Origin: Pelobacter sp.
Lineage (GTDB): Bacteria; Desulfobacterota; Desulfuromonadia; Geobacterales; Pseudopelobacteraceae
NCBI GenBank assembly: GCA_030824515.1
Contig: JAVBXN010000017.1
Location: forward strand, 62,001-126,000
Length of the DNA: 64,000 bases
Direction: 5' to 3'
The translations under genes were made by a program, and so were the position numbers. Below are positions 1-8,409 of this stretch, piece after piece; position 1 is the first letter of the stretch; each line of letters opens with the position of its first letter. The notes beneath the pieces were generated by a model. The model did no database searches. It was not told the DNA's origin and saw only the letters and a program-made list of their open reading frames with translations.

Positions 1-2536
1 CGAAGACGATCACATGACGGTCCGGCTGAATGTGTTCCGGGTCCTGTTCCGTTTCCAGGCACCAGGCGATGGGAGTCTCTCTGGCCTGGCCGGCGACATA
101 GAGGGTGCGAACGGGGTCTAGAGGCGTCGCCAGGATCGTCTCCCAGGTGCGCCGCGCCTGTTGCAGTTCGTTAAGATTCGGCAGGGGTGACTTCATCAGC
201 TGCATGTCGTCGTCATTTTTCTGAAACTCCTGCCAGATATCCATGTTGAAAAACTGAAAATCGTTGTCGATGGGTAGCAGCTCCAGCACTCCGGGGAAGC
301 GGACGATAAGTTCCAGCAGCTCGGCCCAGTTGCGGGTGAAGTCCAGCAGCGCCAGTTGCTGGAGTGTCGTGGTATAACCGGACAGCAGCCGGACGATTTC
401 ATAAGAGCCGCCGTTGGGGGTGCCTAGCATGACCAGCCGTGCATCGACGTGGGCTGTCATGCGTTGCCATACCTCGGGCTTCCGGGCGATCATGGCCCGC
501 GCCACCAGGCCTCCCATTGAATGGGCCAGGATCTGCACCGGTTGGTTTGTTCGTCGTTGTTGGATCTCGTCCAGCTTGGCGTTGACCTGCTTCGCTAGGG
601 CCTCTCCCGCTTTCAGGATCGAGCGGCGCCAGTCATAGGGGAAGGGGACTACCTCGTGTGTTTCCCGCAGCCGGTCTATAAGTTCGCCGTAATATTCCTC
701 GAAGGGTTCCTTGGGTGTCACATCCCGGTTAATCTCCAGTTTCCCGAACTTACCCAGCATCAGATTGAGCTTGCCGAGCCAGATTCTTTCGCTGCCCACC
801 TCCAGGGTACTTCCCATGATGCCGGGAAGCACGAAGACCACCGGCAGGTGGCCCTGTGGAGCACGGCTCAGGATAGCCCGTGCCGGTTCCTTCTCCGGGG
901 CCAGAGTTATGGGGCTGAAACCGGCATCCGTACCATCGCTTCGCAGCAGGCCCGCAGCCAGCATCCGCACCGTCACTTCATTGTTGAAATAGCTGAAATG
1001 ATTAACATCGTTTCCGCTGTTCAGATAAAAGCGGCCGCCATCCGCCCGCTTCAGCCCGCCGAACATGGCACCGGTGTTGACCACGATATCGCACTCGTCC
1101 TCAAAAAACCGGTCCAGCATCAGCTCCTTGAGCCGGCCGAAGATGCCTTTTCCTTCCGTATCGCCGGAGATGACCGATAGGTCGGACTTGACCTGCAGCG
1201 CCGGGTAATTGAGAATTCGCACCAGCGGCGAGCCGGGCATCATCGCCTCCAGCCCCGGTAGCTGGCTGGGGTCGTCATGTTCGGCGATCAGGGCGATCAG
1301 CAGCTGCAGCGGGAAGTTATAGGGCAGGACCAGGTCGTTCAGTAGTTTCACCACCGACAGCCAGCGGTCAAGTTTCCCGGAAGCCAGGGTCGTCCCGCGG
1401 GACGGGCTGGCAACCCGCACGAAGCGGTCCACGGTGACCTTCTTCTTTTCCAGTGTCTCAATCAACTTGCGCAGCTGCGCCGCCTGTTCCTTTATTGCTT
1501 GGTCCTGTTTGCCCGGCTTGCCCAACCCGGCCGCCAGCTCGAAGATTTCCCCGATGCGGGCTGGCGACAGCGGTTCGGTCCCCTGAACCTGTTGTCCTAG
1601 ACAGAGCAGGTCCCCCACCAGCCCGCCCCGCGAGTGGCTCACCAGGTGCAGCCGCACTCCGTCCGGCATTTTATCGACCAGGTCCAAGGCATTCTTGATC
1701 GGGCTCTCGGTCAGGGTGTAATGCTCCCAGGCGTAGGCCTGGCCGTAACGGCGGGCAAACTGGCCGCGGGCATCGCTGCCGGCACTGTTTTTCGCGTCCC
1801 AGAGCCCCTTGAAGCTCCCCTCGAAGCTGGACATGGTGCCGTGCAGGAAGAGCAGGATTGGACCCTCGGTTTTTAATTCTTTGGTGAAGGTCATTTTGAA
1901 ATCACCTTCAAGATCCACCCGGTAGAGGCCCGGCTTGTTTTCCTTGCTTCCCTTGAGCTGGTGCAGCTCCACCGCGCGCCCCACGGAACCGGCGATCTTG
2001 TCCGCGACCAGGTCGGCCGCCGCATTGCTTACAAAGCCGCCTACCGTGCTCACTACTTCTTTGGCCCCCCGCTTGCCTCCAACAACTGGTGACGGTGGCG
2101 TTTCGGCCGCACGATCCCACTTGTAGACTGTTACTCGCCGGATCTTTTGCTCAGTAGTTCCGCCTCGTGCCGCCTCGCAACGGCGGGAGAGGGCCGGGGC
2201 TATCTCCCAGACATCCTCTTCGCCAGCCGGAGCCGCACCCCGTGCCCGCTTCGCGCCGAAATCGCGATAGAGGGAGTTCGGTCGCAGCCAGAGGGTGATT
2301 CCTCCGTCCAGCTCGACTTCGCAGACCTGGCCGGCCTGGCGTTGCTGCCCTATCGGCAGTGGTTGCGTCAGCTCCACAGTCACGGAGCTTCCAGCTGCCC
2401 GGGCCGACGATGTTACATCGATCACTTCCTGGACCGTGATTTTGAAAGGAAGGTCGGCAATGTTTTCTTTCACAAGTTCATCGGTCTTGGTGTTGTTGTC
2501 GCTGGCTGTTCCGGGGATTTTTAGTTTCGGGGCCAT
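1..2536 (-). CDS. Giant tandem alpha/beta-hydrolase (lipase + LCAT-like), partial
   Basis: An uninterrupted reading frame of 845 codons runs from ATG at 2536 off the left edge, so the C-terminus is missing. A GGAGG ribosome site lies 9 nt upstream. After about 200 residues without a recognised domain come two hydrolase domains. The first has LLFLHGT (228-234), a nucleophile elbow HSRGG (Ser302) and a possible catalytic His513. The second has LPGIMGS (570-576), PYDWR (633-637) and elbow AHSMGG (Ser673); these are hallmarks of lecithin:cholesterol acyltransferase-like lipases. No signal peptide is seen, so a cytoplasmic esterase/phospholipase is likely. It is the last visible gene of a minus-strand operon, 39 bp after a clostripain-type peptidase. 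The substrate is unknown. The two-domain description comes from motifs I read directly; family assignment of domain 1 is less certain. Confidence 0.85.
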   Translation of the reverse strand, partial: MAPKLKIPGTASDNNTKTDELVKENIADLPFKITVQEVIDVTSSARAAGSSVTVELTQPLPIGQQRQAGQVCEVELDGGITLWLRPNSLYRDFGAKRARGAAPAGEEDVWEIAPALSRRCEAARGGTTEQKIRRVTVYKWDRAAETPPSPVVGGKRGAKEVVSTVGGFVSNAAADLVADKIAGSVGRAVELHQLKGSKENKPGLYRVDLEGDFKMTFTKELKTEGPILLFLHGTMSSFEGSFKGLWDAKNSAGSDARGQFARRYGQAYAWEHYTLTESPIKNALDLVDKMPDGVRLHLVSHSRGGLVGDLLCLGQQVQGTEPLSPARIGEIFELAAGLGKPGKQDQAIKEQAAQLRKLIETLEKKKVTVDRFVRVASPSRGTTLASGKLDRWLSVVKLLNDLVLPYNFPLQLLIALIAEHDDPSQLPGLEAMMPGSPLVRILNYPALQVKSDLSVISGDTEGKGIFGRLKELMLDRFFEDECDIVVNTGAMFGGLKRADGGRFYLNSGNDVNHFSYFNNEVTVRMLAAGLLRSDGTDAGFSPITLAPEKEPARAILSRAPQGHLPVVFVLPGIMGSTLEVGSERIWLGKLNLMLGKFGKLEINRDVTPKEPFEEYYGELIDRLRETHEVVPFPYDWRRSILKAGEALAKQVNAKLDEIQQRRTNQPVQILAHSMGGLVARAMIARKPEVWQRMTAHVDARLVMLGTPNGGSYEIVRLLSGYTTTLQQLALLDFTRNWAELLELIVRFPGVLELLPIDNDFQFFNMDIWQEFQKNDDDMQLMKSPLPNLNELQQARRTWETILATPLDPVRTLYVAGQARETPIAWCLETEQDPEHIQPDRHVIVF

Positions 2537-2575
2537 GGTTGGTTTCCTCCGTGAGGTGTTTTCCCAGTTCCTTTT

Positions 2576-3865
2576 TTACCTTCCCAACACCGCCAGATAC
2601 GCCACCAGAAACTCATCCCACAGGCTCTGCTTGGTGAAATCCAGCGTTTTGTAGAGCGGCGATAGCTTGCGTTTGGGGAAGTAGATTGAAATTCCCCTGG
2701 AGTTGTTGACCGCCGAACCCTTGTACCCGCTGGCGACGATGGCGGCAGCGGCGGCCTGTTTGACCGCGGCGCAGGCGCTGAGTGCCTCCGGGGTCGCCAG
2801 ATTGGCCTCCAGCAGGGAGCACAGGTCGAGCAGGTCGCAGTAATCGTCATAGGGGCGGCTGTACTCCTGAACTTGAGCACGGGCGTTGATCAGGGCGGTA
2901 CGGGAGGCGCTGTTGGTCAGGACTTTCTTGAGAGCCTTGGCCAGTCCGTTCACGGCGGAGGCCAGGGGTTTGAGATCCGAGAGCTTCACGGCTGACTGGG
3001 TGACACAGTCGCTGGCCTTGTAGGAAGCCAGATATTGGCTGACAATGGTCTTCGACAGTTCCTCCGGGGTCATGTCCGGTTTGGCAGTCAAAGCAGCCAA
3101 TATGCGGTTGTAAGGCCAGCCTTCACCCGGTTCGGTTTCTTCGGAGCCGACGCTGAACTCGGCCACATCGCGCATCTGATAGGATACCTCCAGCATGCTC
3201 ATCAGGCAGGCGTCCATTCCGAGGATGTCGATTTTTCGTTTGAGCTTTCTTTTGATGCTGGTCATAACTTTTTTCAATTCGATGTTGTCCAGAAAATCCT
3301 GGGCCTGATCATCGAAGGCGATGGCCCGCTGTTTTATGGCGTTTCCCACGGTGGAGCTGAACAGTGCCCGGCGGGTGCGGGAGAGGCCGGCCCGGGCCTG
3401 GGCAAAGGCGATTGGCTTGACTGCCGCGGTGGTCCCGCGGGTGACGACCGGTTGGCTCTTGCGGTTGACCGGCGGCGTGGCGCCGCTGAAAACGTTGCCC
3501 TGATACAGGTTGGCGTCATCCCAGCCGGCGCCATGGTTCCAGAGCACCAGCAGGTAATGGTTGGCCGGATAGTTAGTGACACCCCAGGTGACGAACTCTT
3601 TCAACACGTTCGGGTCGCCCATGTTGGTCTCCCCCAGCGTCTGCACGGCATCTTTTGCGACCGGAGTACCTTTTCTGAGGCAGTAGCGCGTGGTGGCTCC
3701 CTTATCACCGGCCCGGTCGAACTGGGCCAGAACGGTGATCCGGTCACTGCTGCCGACTGTTTTCATCTCGTTCAGATCAACAACTCCGGCGCTGTCCAGG
3801 TTATTGTCGCCGGCCAGATAAACCATGATGGTCCAGTTTCGAGTGGTACTCGCTTCGCTTGGCAT
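2576..3865 (-). CDS. Clostripain-family (C11) cysteine peptidase
   Basis: 429 residues. The N-terminal WTIMVYLAGDNNL segment is the typical opening of C11/clostripain proteins, which share the caspase-like fold. The catalytic pair is visible: His111 in LWNHGAGW and Cys220 in MDACLM. The conserved downstream motif EETEPGEGWPY follows (about 242-252). There is no signal peptide, unlike secreted clostripain, so it probably acts in the cytoplasm. The family typically cleaves after Arg or Lys and is often activated by autoprocessing; a basic stretch near 205-211 (KRKLKRK) is a possible cleavage site, which is inference. AAGGAGG lies just upstream of the ATG. It sits between an M15 peptidase and a giant lipase in one operon, which suggests a joint effector role. 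Confidence 0.9.
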   Translation of the reverse strand: MPSEASTTRNWTIMVYLAGDNNLDSAGVVDLNEMKTVGSSDRITVLAQFDRAGDKGATTRYCLRKGTPVAKDAVQTLGETNMGDPNVLKEFVTWGVTNYPANHYLLVLWNHGAGWDDANLYQGNVFSGATPPVNRKSQPVVTRGTTAAVKPIAFAQARAGLSRTRRALFSSTVGNAIKQRAIAFDDQAQDFLDNIELKKVMTSIKRKLKRKIDILGMDACLMSMLEVSYQMRDVAEFSVGSEETEPGEGWPYNRILAALTAKPDMTPEELSKTIVSQYLASYKASDCVTQSAVKLSDLKPLASAVNGLAKALKKVLTNSASRTALINARAQVQEYSRPYDDYCDLLDLCSLLEANLATPEALSACAAVKQAAAAAIVASGYKGSAVNNSRGISIYFPKRKLSPLYKTLDFTKQSLWDEFLVAYLAVLGR

Positions 3866-3930
3866 GCTGTCCTCCTTAGGTGTTTTGCCTGTTTATCGGG
3901 GTTTGGGTTTGATGGTTTGCTCTCGGCCCC

Positions 3931-4746
3931 TCACAATTTTGTCGCCTGTACATGCATCCAGTCGTAGTTTTTTATGCGCCCGAGGCTGCTCCAGCCTTCT
4001 TCTTCCCAAAAGCGCCACCAGTCGTCGTAATCGGGTTTGGAGAAGACGGCCTTGTCGCGACCCCATTTCAGTTGATTGTTTTCCGGATCATAATCCATCG
4101 CTATCCCCCAGGAATGCATCGACCACTGGGTGCCGCCGCGCATTTTGCGCACGTTGAGGCAGCCACCCCAGCGGTCGAGGCGAAGCTCCTTGATCCTTTC
4201 CATGCCATAGTGATCGAAGACTCGCTGCAGGACCCGCTTGGCGCTGTCATGGACCTTGGCGTTGCATTGGTAAGAATTTATCGTGGTTTTGAGATCCCAG
4301 GCCAGTCGGTGAGGGTAGGGCAGGGCGAGCGATACCTGGTTGGTCCCGACCTTGCCATAGAGCTTGTTCAGTTCTGCTTCGTTCTGTGACGGCCAGCCAT
4401 TGGGATTGATGTCGAGTGGAGTTTCGTCCCGCCAGGGCCGGGGCGCCTGGCCGGTTTCCAGGATATGGACCAGGGTGTCGAAGGCGAAGTCGGTCTGTGG
4501 CCCCCAGTAACCGTCGATGTCCCCCACTTCGATTCCTCGCTCTTTGCAGAGCAGTTGGATATAGACGACAGTCTTGCGGGCATTGGGCCATCCCGGCCAG
4601 TCACCCGGCAGCTCCTGTTTTCGCTTTGTCAGCGCATCGTTGATTGCCCGGTAGGTGTTGTAACCGAGCAGGCCGTCCGCCGTGCCCGGATTTAGTCCTT
4701 CCTTGATCAGGCATTGCTGGATCACTCGGACTATGGCCGTTTTCAT
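3931..4746 (-). CDS. M15-type peptidoglycan peptidase with two N-terminal peptidoglycan-binding repeats
   Basis: 271 residues. Two PG_binding_1-like repeats occupy about 1-42 and 55-100 (ADGLLGYNT and IDGYWGPQT). The C-terminal half is an M15 (VanY/phage endolysin-like) zinc peptidase with SMHSWGIAMDYD (ligands His211, Asp218) and DWMHVQ (His265). It is expected to cleave peptide stems or crosslinks of the cell wall. No signal peptide is evident, so export would need lysis, a holin or another route, as for phage endolysins. It is the first gene of the operon: AAGGAGG precedes the ATG and an AT-rich promoter-like region lies upstream. 65 bp separate it from the C11 peptidase gene. Confidence 0.88.
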   Translation of the reverse strand: MKTAIVRVIQQCLIKEGLNPGTADGLLGYNTYRAINDALTKRKQELPGDWPGWPNARKTVVYIQLLCKERGIEVGDIDGYWGPQTDFAFDTLVHILETGQAPRPWRDETPLDINPNGWPSQNEAELNKLYGKVGTNQVSLALPYPHRLAWDLKTTINSYQCNAKVHDSAKRVLQRVFDHYGMERIKELRLDRWGGCLNVRKMRGGTQWSMHSWGIAMDYDPENNQLKWGRDKAVFSKPDYDDWWRFWEEEGWSSLGRIKNYDWMHVQATKL

Positions 4747-5103
4747 GTATTATCCTCCTTGACGTGATGTGCCGGTTTTGGCCTTTTCCAAGGTAAAATT
4801 GTTACCTGATTGATTAATTAGGATATTTGTAAAACGAGTATAATTATCATTGGTTATAAAATAAAGTAATAAAATTATTCAAATGAAAAGACTTCAATTA
4901 GAGTCTGTGGCCAGGCACACTCGGCGCAAAAAGCGCGGATTGGACCCCGCCAGATTTCCTGATGGTATGGATTCTGTTGAAGTAATTTAAAATCATGATA
5001 GTATTTCCGGGTTGGAAATAAGCGGCACGGTAGTGTCATGGGAAGATCAGAACCGTTTGATAGAACAGCCTAAGATGTAAAACCTGAACAAAAGGAGTCG
5101 GTT
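4747..5103. other. Intergenic region with divergent AT-rich promoter zone
   Basis: This 357-bp stretch between divergent genes has no credible ORF. About 4790-4880 is markedly AT-rich compared with its surroundings. It contains an imperfect palindrome at 4792-4806 (ggtaa, 5 nt, ttacc). On the minus strand a TTGAAT / 17 nt / TTATAA pair reads as a possible sigma-70 promoter for the M15-C11-lipase operon. These signals are weak, and in AT-rich DNA such matches arise by chance. Confidence 0.4.
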
Positions 5104-5586
5104 ATGAAAAAAAAGCTTGCGGTGCTGCTGGTGATGGCAATGTCTTGGGGGGCGACTTCGGTAGCCTTTGCACAGACGGAAGTACAAGCCGAGACGGCGA
5201 AGAAGGTGACGAAAAGGGTCAAGGCCAAAGCTGGTGATGCAACGATGATGCCTGCTCCGGAGGTGCAGCTGAAGCGTTTGACAATGGGGCTGCAACTGAC
5301 GGATGAACAGCAGAAGCAGATCCTTCCGCTGCTAAACGACGAGTATGCAAAGCTGAAGGTGATCCAGGAAAATGAGGATCTCAGCCCCAAACAGATCCAG
5401 AAACAGGTCGAGGAGCTGCGTACCGGGACAATAGTCAAGATGCAGACATATCTGACTCCGGAGCAAAAACAGAAACACGACCTGGTCAGCAAAGAGATCA
5501 AGGCAAACAAGCAGCTTCGGATGAAGGAAAATCGCAAGGCGCGTATCGGCACCAAGGCGGACCCGCCCGCACCGGTGGCCAACTGA
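5104..5586 (+). CDS. Small periplasmic Spy/CpxP-like protein
   Basis: 160 residues with a clear Sec signal peptide (MKKKLAVLLVMAMSWG..., cleavage likely after AFA near residue 23). The mature part is highly charged and helical, with LTDEQQKQI and LTPEQKQKH, which resemble the LTxxQ motifs of Spy/CpxP-type periplasmic chaperones; assignment is by motif only. AAAGGAG precedes the ATG. It is the only plus-strand gene inside the left-hand block, divergent from the M15 peptidase and convergent with the SLOG-like gene. Whether it belongs functionally with the hydrolases is unknown; an envelope-stress or wall-protection role would fit its neighbours. Confidence 0.75.
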   Translation: MKKKLAVLLVMAMSWGATSVAFAQTEVQAETAKKVTKRVKAKAGDATMMPAPEVQLKRLTMGLQLTDEQQKQILPLLNDEYAKLKVIQENEDLSPKQIQKQVEELRTGTIVKMQTYLTPEQKQKHDLVSKEIKANKQLRMKENRKARIGTKADPPAPVAN

Positions 5587-5608
5587 GGCAATAGCCGGCT
5601 TGTCAGGG

Positions 5609-6283
5609 CTATGTGAACAGTATGTTCGTGTCCAGCAGATGGGCCTGACCGGTTAGTTGGTTGACCTCGTCATACATATGTCCGGTGCCGCCGGGGCCGT
5701 CGCCGCCCCGGCGGTTCCAGAGACAGATGAAATGAACCTTGTCCTTTCCCCAGGCAAGGGCACTGTCCAGCAGCCAAAGGTTGGTGCTTGTATAGGGATT
5801 TGTGCCGGAAGGTGCTAACCCCGGTTTGTCGGGCATTATTGAGAGAGTGGTGAGGGGGTTGTCCTTGATGGCGTGGAAACGGGCGTTCCACTCCTCACCG
5901 GCAAAGGCTACCGACTTCTCCAGAAAGGTTGGGATGGCAAAGGGTAGCCTGACCTCCAGGCGCACACCCCGTTTCAGGCAGGCCTCGGCAAACAGAATGT
6001 CTCCGCCGCATGCACCACTGCAGAGAGCCAGGTCCTCGGGTCCGGCGCCAAAGGTGTCGAGAGTGGCGCCGATGGCGCGTGCCGCGACAGCTTCACGTGC
6101 TGCCGGGAAGCGGGGTTCGGGGCGGTCCGGTGAGTCGATCATATGGCCGCTGAAGAGGAATACCTGGCGGGGTTGCCATAGCGTTTTTATTCCATTGCGA
6201 CAGGGGCGGCCGAATTCTAACGTCTTGCCAGAATCATCCGTTTTGGAGCCATTGGGTGTGGCGATTGAGGACGAGGCTTTCAT
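5609..6283 (-). CDS. SLOG-like (Rossmannoid nucleotide-sensor) domain protein
   Basis: 224 residues. After a 40-residue N-terminal tail comes FLFSGHMIDSPDR (43-54) and the glycine/acid motif GACGGDILFAE (90-100), followed by LEVRLPF. This pattern resembles the SLOG/LOG-type Rossmannoid domains that bind nucleotide-derived ligands in signalling and conflict systems; the assignment is from motif memory, not a search. The C-terminal 90 residues include DKVHFICLWNRRGGDG. GAAGGGA lies before the ATG. It is monocistronic and convergent with the Spy-like gene, about 860 bp from the protease/lipase operon. It could be a sensor for that operon or an unrelated nucleotide-binding enzyme. Confidence 0.6.
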   Translation of the reverse strand: MKASSSIATPNGSKTDDSGKTLEFGRPCRNGIKTLWQPRQVFLFSGHMIDSPDRPEPRFPAAREAVAARAIGATLDTFGAGPEDLALCSGACGGDILFAEACLKRGVRLEVRLPFAIPTFLEKSVAFAGEEWNARFHAIKDNPLTTLSIMPDKPGLAPSGTNPYTSTNLWLLDSALAWGKDKVHFICLWNRRGGDGPGGTGHMYDEVNQLTGQAHLLDTNILFT

Positions 6284-6494
6284 GCTGGTTCCCTTCTTTT
6301 TCGGCTATCGTTGTAATCCGGTTGTGCTGCAAATGAAGATTCCGCATATCATTCTAGTCGCTTAGCCAAATTTAATGCAATAGTTTAAGTGGTTTCAACT
6401 TTCATTTAATGAAATTATCGGAAAATTTTCAAGAGCATCAATGGTATGAAAATATAAATATTCCTATTTTTGTCAAATTGAGTATATTTCTTAA

Positions 6495-7115
6495 ATGGTC
6501 ACCGACTTTCTCAAGCATCTTTTCCCCCGTGTAGTGTTGCTCAAGAACCTGCGCATCAGCTATACCTTCTGTCTGGGAGGACTGGCTTTTACAGCTTTTC
6601 TGATCATGCTGGCCAGCGGCATGCTGCTGCTGGTTTATTATCAACCGACTCCGGAGCGGGCCTTCAGTTCGATCCTGTTTCTGGAGTCATCGGTGTGGGG
6701 TGGCCGTTATCTGCGCAGTCTGCACCGCATAACCTCCCACGCCCTCTTGATCCTGATTTTTCTGCATACGCTACGGGTGATACTGACCGGCGCATACCAG
6801 CGTCCTCGACAACTGAACTGGGTGATCGGTTTCCTGCTGCTCTGTCTGGCGCTGTTCGAAGCCTATACCGGTTATCTGTTGCCGTTCGATCAGCTGGCCT
6901 TCTGGGCTACCCAGACCGGCATGGAATTGATGCTGACCCTGCCCTTCGGCGAGTTGCTGCGCTCTCTTCTGGTTCCGGACGGCATCGGACAGCCGCTGTC
7001 GCTTTTACGCTTCTACGCGTTGCATATCGTGATTCTGCCGCTGACGGTGTTGCTGCTGTCTTTCCTCCATTTTTACCGGGTCAGAAAGAACAAGGGAGTG
7101 CTGCCATACCTATGA
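6495..7115 (+). CDS. Cytochrome b, N-terminal (heme-binding) subunit, split bc-type complex
   Basis: 206 residues with four predicted membrane helices, matching the cytochrome b/b6 N-terminal domain. Four histidines are correctly placed to bind two b hemes: His77 and His91 on one helix, His177 and His192 on another. It should carry electrons across the membrane to or from the quinone pool. As in b6f and many Deltaproteobacteria, the C-terminal half is a separate gene; its start overlaps this stop (ATGA). A tetraheme cytochrome follows. No Rieske gene is present, so this is not a canonical bc1 complex. Confidence 0.92.
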   Translation: MVTDFLKHLFPRVVLLKNLRISYTFCLGGLAFTAFLIMLASGMLLLVYYQPTPERAFSSILFLESSVWGGRYLRSLHRITSHALLILIFLHTLRVILTGAYQRPRQLNWVIGFLLLCLALFEAYTGYLLPFDQLAFWATQTGMELMLTLPFGELLRSLLVPDGIGQPLSLLRFYALHIVILPLTVLLLSFLHFYRVRKNKGVLPYL

Positions 7116-7525
7116 AAGACGGATTCATCAAAAGCGCGCCACATTTTTTCCGGCTGATCAACCGCTCGATGTTGCTGCTGACGCTTGTGCTGCTTGCTCT
7201 GGCAGCGTTGCTTCCCGCGCCGCTGCAGGAGGCGGCCGATCCTTCCCGCACTCCCAATCCGGTCAAGTCGGCCTGGTTTCTGCTTTGGATCCAGGAGCTG
7301 GTCAGCTGGTCGCGTTTCATGATTTATCCGTTGATCCTGCTGGGACTTGTCTTTCTGCTGCTGCCATGGTTGCCGGGATCGCTTCACCTTCACCGGGCCA
7401 GCTGGTTTCCGCGTGAACAGCGCATTGTCAACCTGCTGACGATTGCAACCTTCCTGGTAATTCTGGTTCTGACAACAGTTGCGTTATGGTTTCGAGGCTC
7501 AAATTGGTCATTCACGCTGTCGTGA
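7112..7525 (+). CDS. Cytochrome b C-terminal (subunit IV-like) protein
   Basis: 137 residues. PNPVKSAWFLLWIQEL corresponds to the cytochrome b C-terminal/subunit IV motif (PNPxKxxWYFLxxQE), followed by three hydrophobic helices. I chose ATG 7112 because it overlaps the upstream stop codon as ATGA, which indicates translational coupling; GGGAG lies 15 nt before. The product should pair with the upstream heme-binding subunit at a quinone site. Its 3' end overlaps the following cytochrome c gene by 40 bp. Confidence 0.9.
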   Translation: MKDGFIKSAPHFFRLINRSMLLLTLVLLALAALLPAPLQEAADPSRTPNPVKSAWFLLWIQELVSWSRFMIYPLILLGLVFLLLPWLPGSLHLHRASWFPREQRIVNLLTIATFLVILVLTTVALWFRGSNWSFTLS

Positions 7526-8310
7526 TTCTGCTGATCTGCCTGGCAGGCTCGCCCGCTTTTGGCGGAGAACAGCGCCAGTACTGCCTTGACTGCCATAGTG
7601 GCCACTACGTCGAGCGGGGAAGCTGCAGCTCCTGCCATCGCGGAAATCCGCTTTCAGCACGCAGGAACATAGCCCACCATGGACTGGTAGCCGGCCGGTT
7701 CGCGCATTTCACAATGAAAGAGGATGCTGTTGTCAGGGAAGGGCGACGTCTGATGGAACAGTTCTTCTGCCGGCGTTGTCATGTCAGTGCCGGCAAGGGT
7801 AACCATTTGGCTGCAAATCTGGATTCTCTGCGTAACGCGAGAAGTCCCGAGGAAATTGCCGCGTCAATCGAGAGGCCGGCGCTTGGAATGCCGGATTTCA
7901 GTGTGACCGGACAACAGTCCGCGATTCTGGTTAACGCTATCCTGGCTGGCGCGGATAGCGTTATAAACAGTAAGAAGGACCGGCCGGGTGTGGTGCATTT
8001 TGATGATCCCGGCGGCCATAACAGGCATGTCTTCAGCAAGAAATGTGCTTCATGCCACCGGTTGCTGTCAGAACGTTACGGTGCCATGGGAAAGGGAAAT
8101 ATCGGCCCGAACCTGTCTGGGCTGTTAACTGTTTGGTATCCGAAGACATTTAAAAATGAGGAAGGGTGGAATGACAAGCGTCTGCGGGAGTGGTTGCGAA
8201 ATCCACGAAAGGTCCGGCATTGGGCAAATATGCAGCCGGTGATCCTATCCGAAGATGAGTTCAAGCAGTTGGTCGAGGCATTAATGATAAATGTTCAGGA
8301 TCAAATTTGA
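7486..8310 (+). CDS. Tetraheme c-type cytochrome
   Basis: 274 residues with a signal peptide (hydrophobic to about residue 22, cleavage near AFG) and four CxxCH heme motifs: CLDCH 33-37, CSSCH 47-51, CRRCH 95-99 and CASCH 187-191. Met/His candidates for distal ligands are numerous. It is presumably the periplasmic electron-transfer partner of the split cytochrome b, taking the place a Rieske/c1 module has in bc1. The ATG at 7486 lies inside the preceding gene but is needed for the signal peptide. The exact electron acceptor is unknown. Confidence 0.9.
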   Translation: MVSRLKLVIHAVVILLICLAGSPAFGGEQRQYCLDCHSGHYVERGSCSSCHRGNPLSARRNIAHHGLVAGRFAHFTMKEDAVVREGRRLMEQFFCRRCHVSAGKGNHLAANLDSLRNARSPEEIAASIERPALGMPDFSVTGQQSAILVNAILAGADSVINSKKDRPGVVHFDDPGGHNRHVFSKKCASCHRLLSERYGAMGKGNIGPNLSGLLTVWYPKTFKNEEGWNDKRLREWLRNPRKVRHWANMQPVILSEDEFKQLVEALMINVQDQI

Positions 8311-8409
8311 TAATGACGTTATATTATAAGGGCTCGGAATATTTCTCTTGGAATGTTACATTTAAGTATGGTAAAAAAAAAGAGATATTCAAACAACAGG
8401 AGGTTGCAG

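Noticed and set aside
3035-3967. 310-residue plus-strand frame over the C11 gene
   Set aside because: The C11 gene has catalytic motifs and a ribosome site; the plus frame has neither.
3931-4746. Remnant prophage lysis cassette
   Set aside because: The M15 gene alone resembles a lysin, but there is no holin, integrase, capsid or tail gene in the visible flank.
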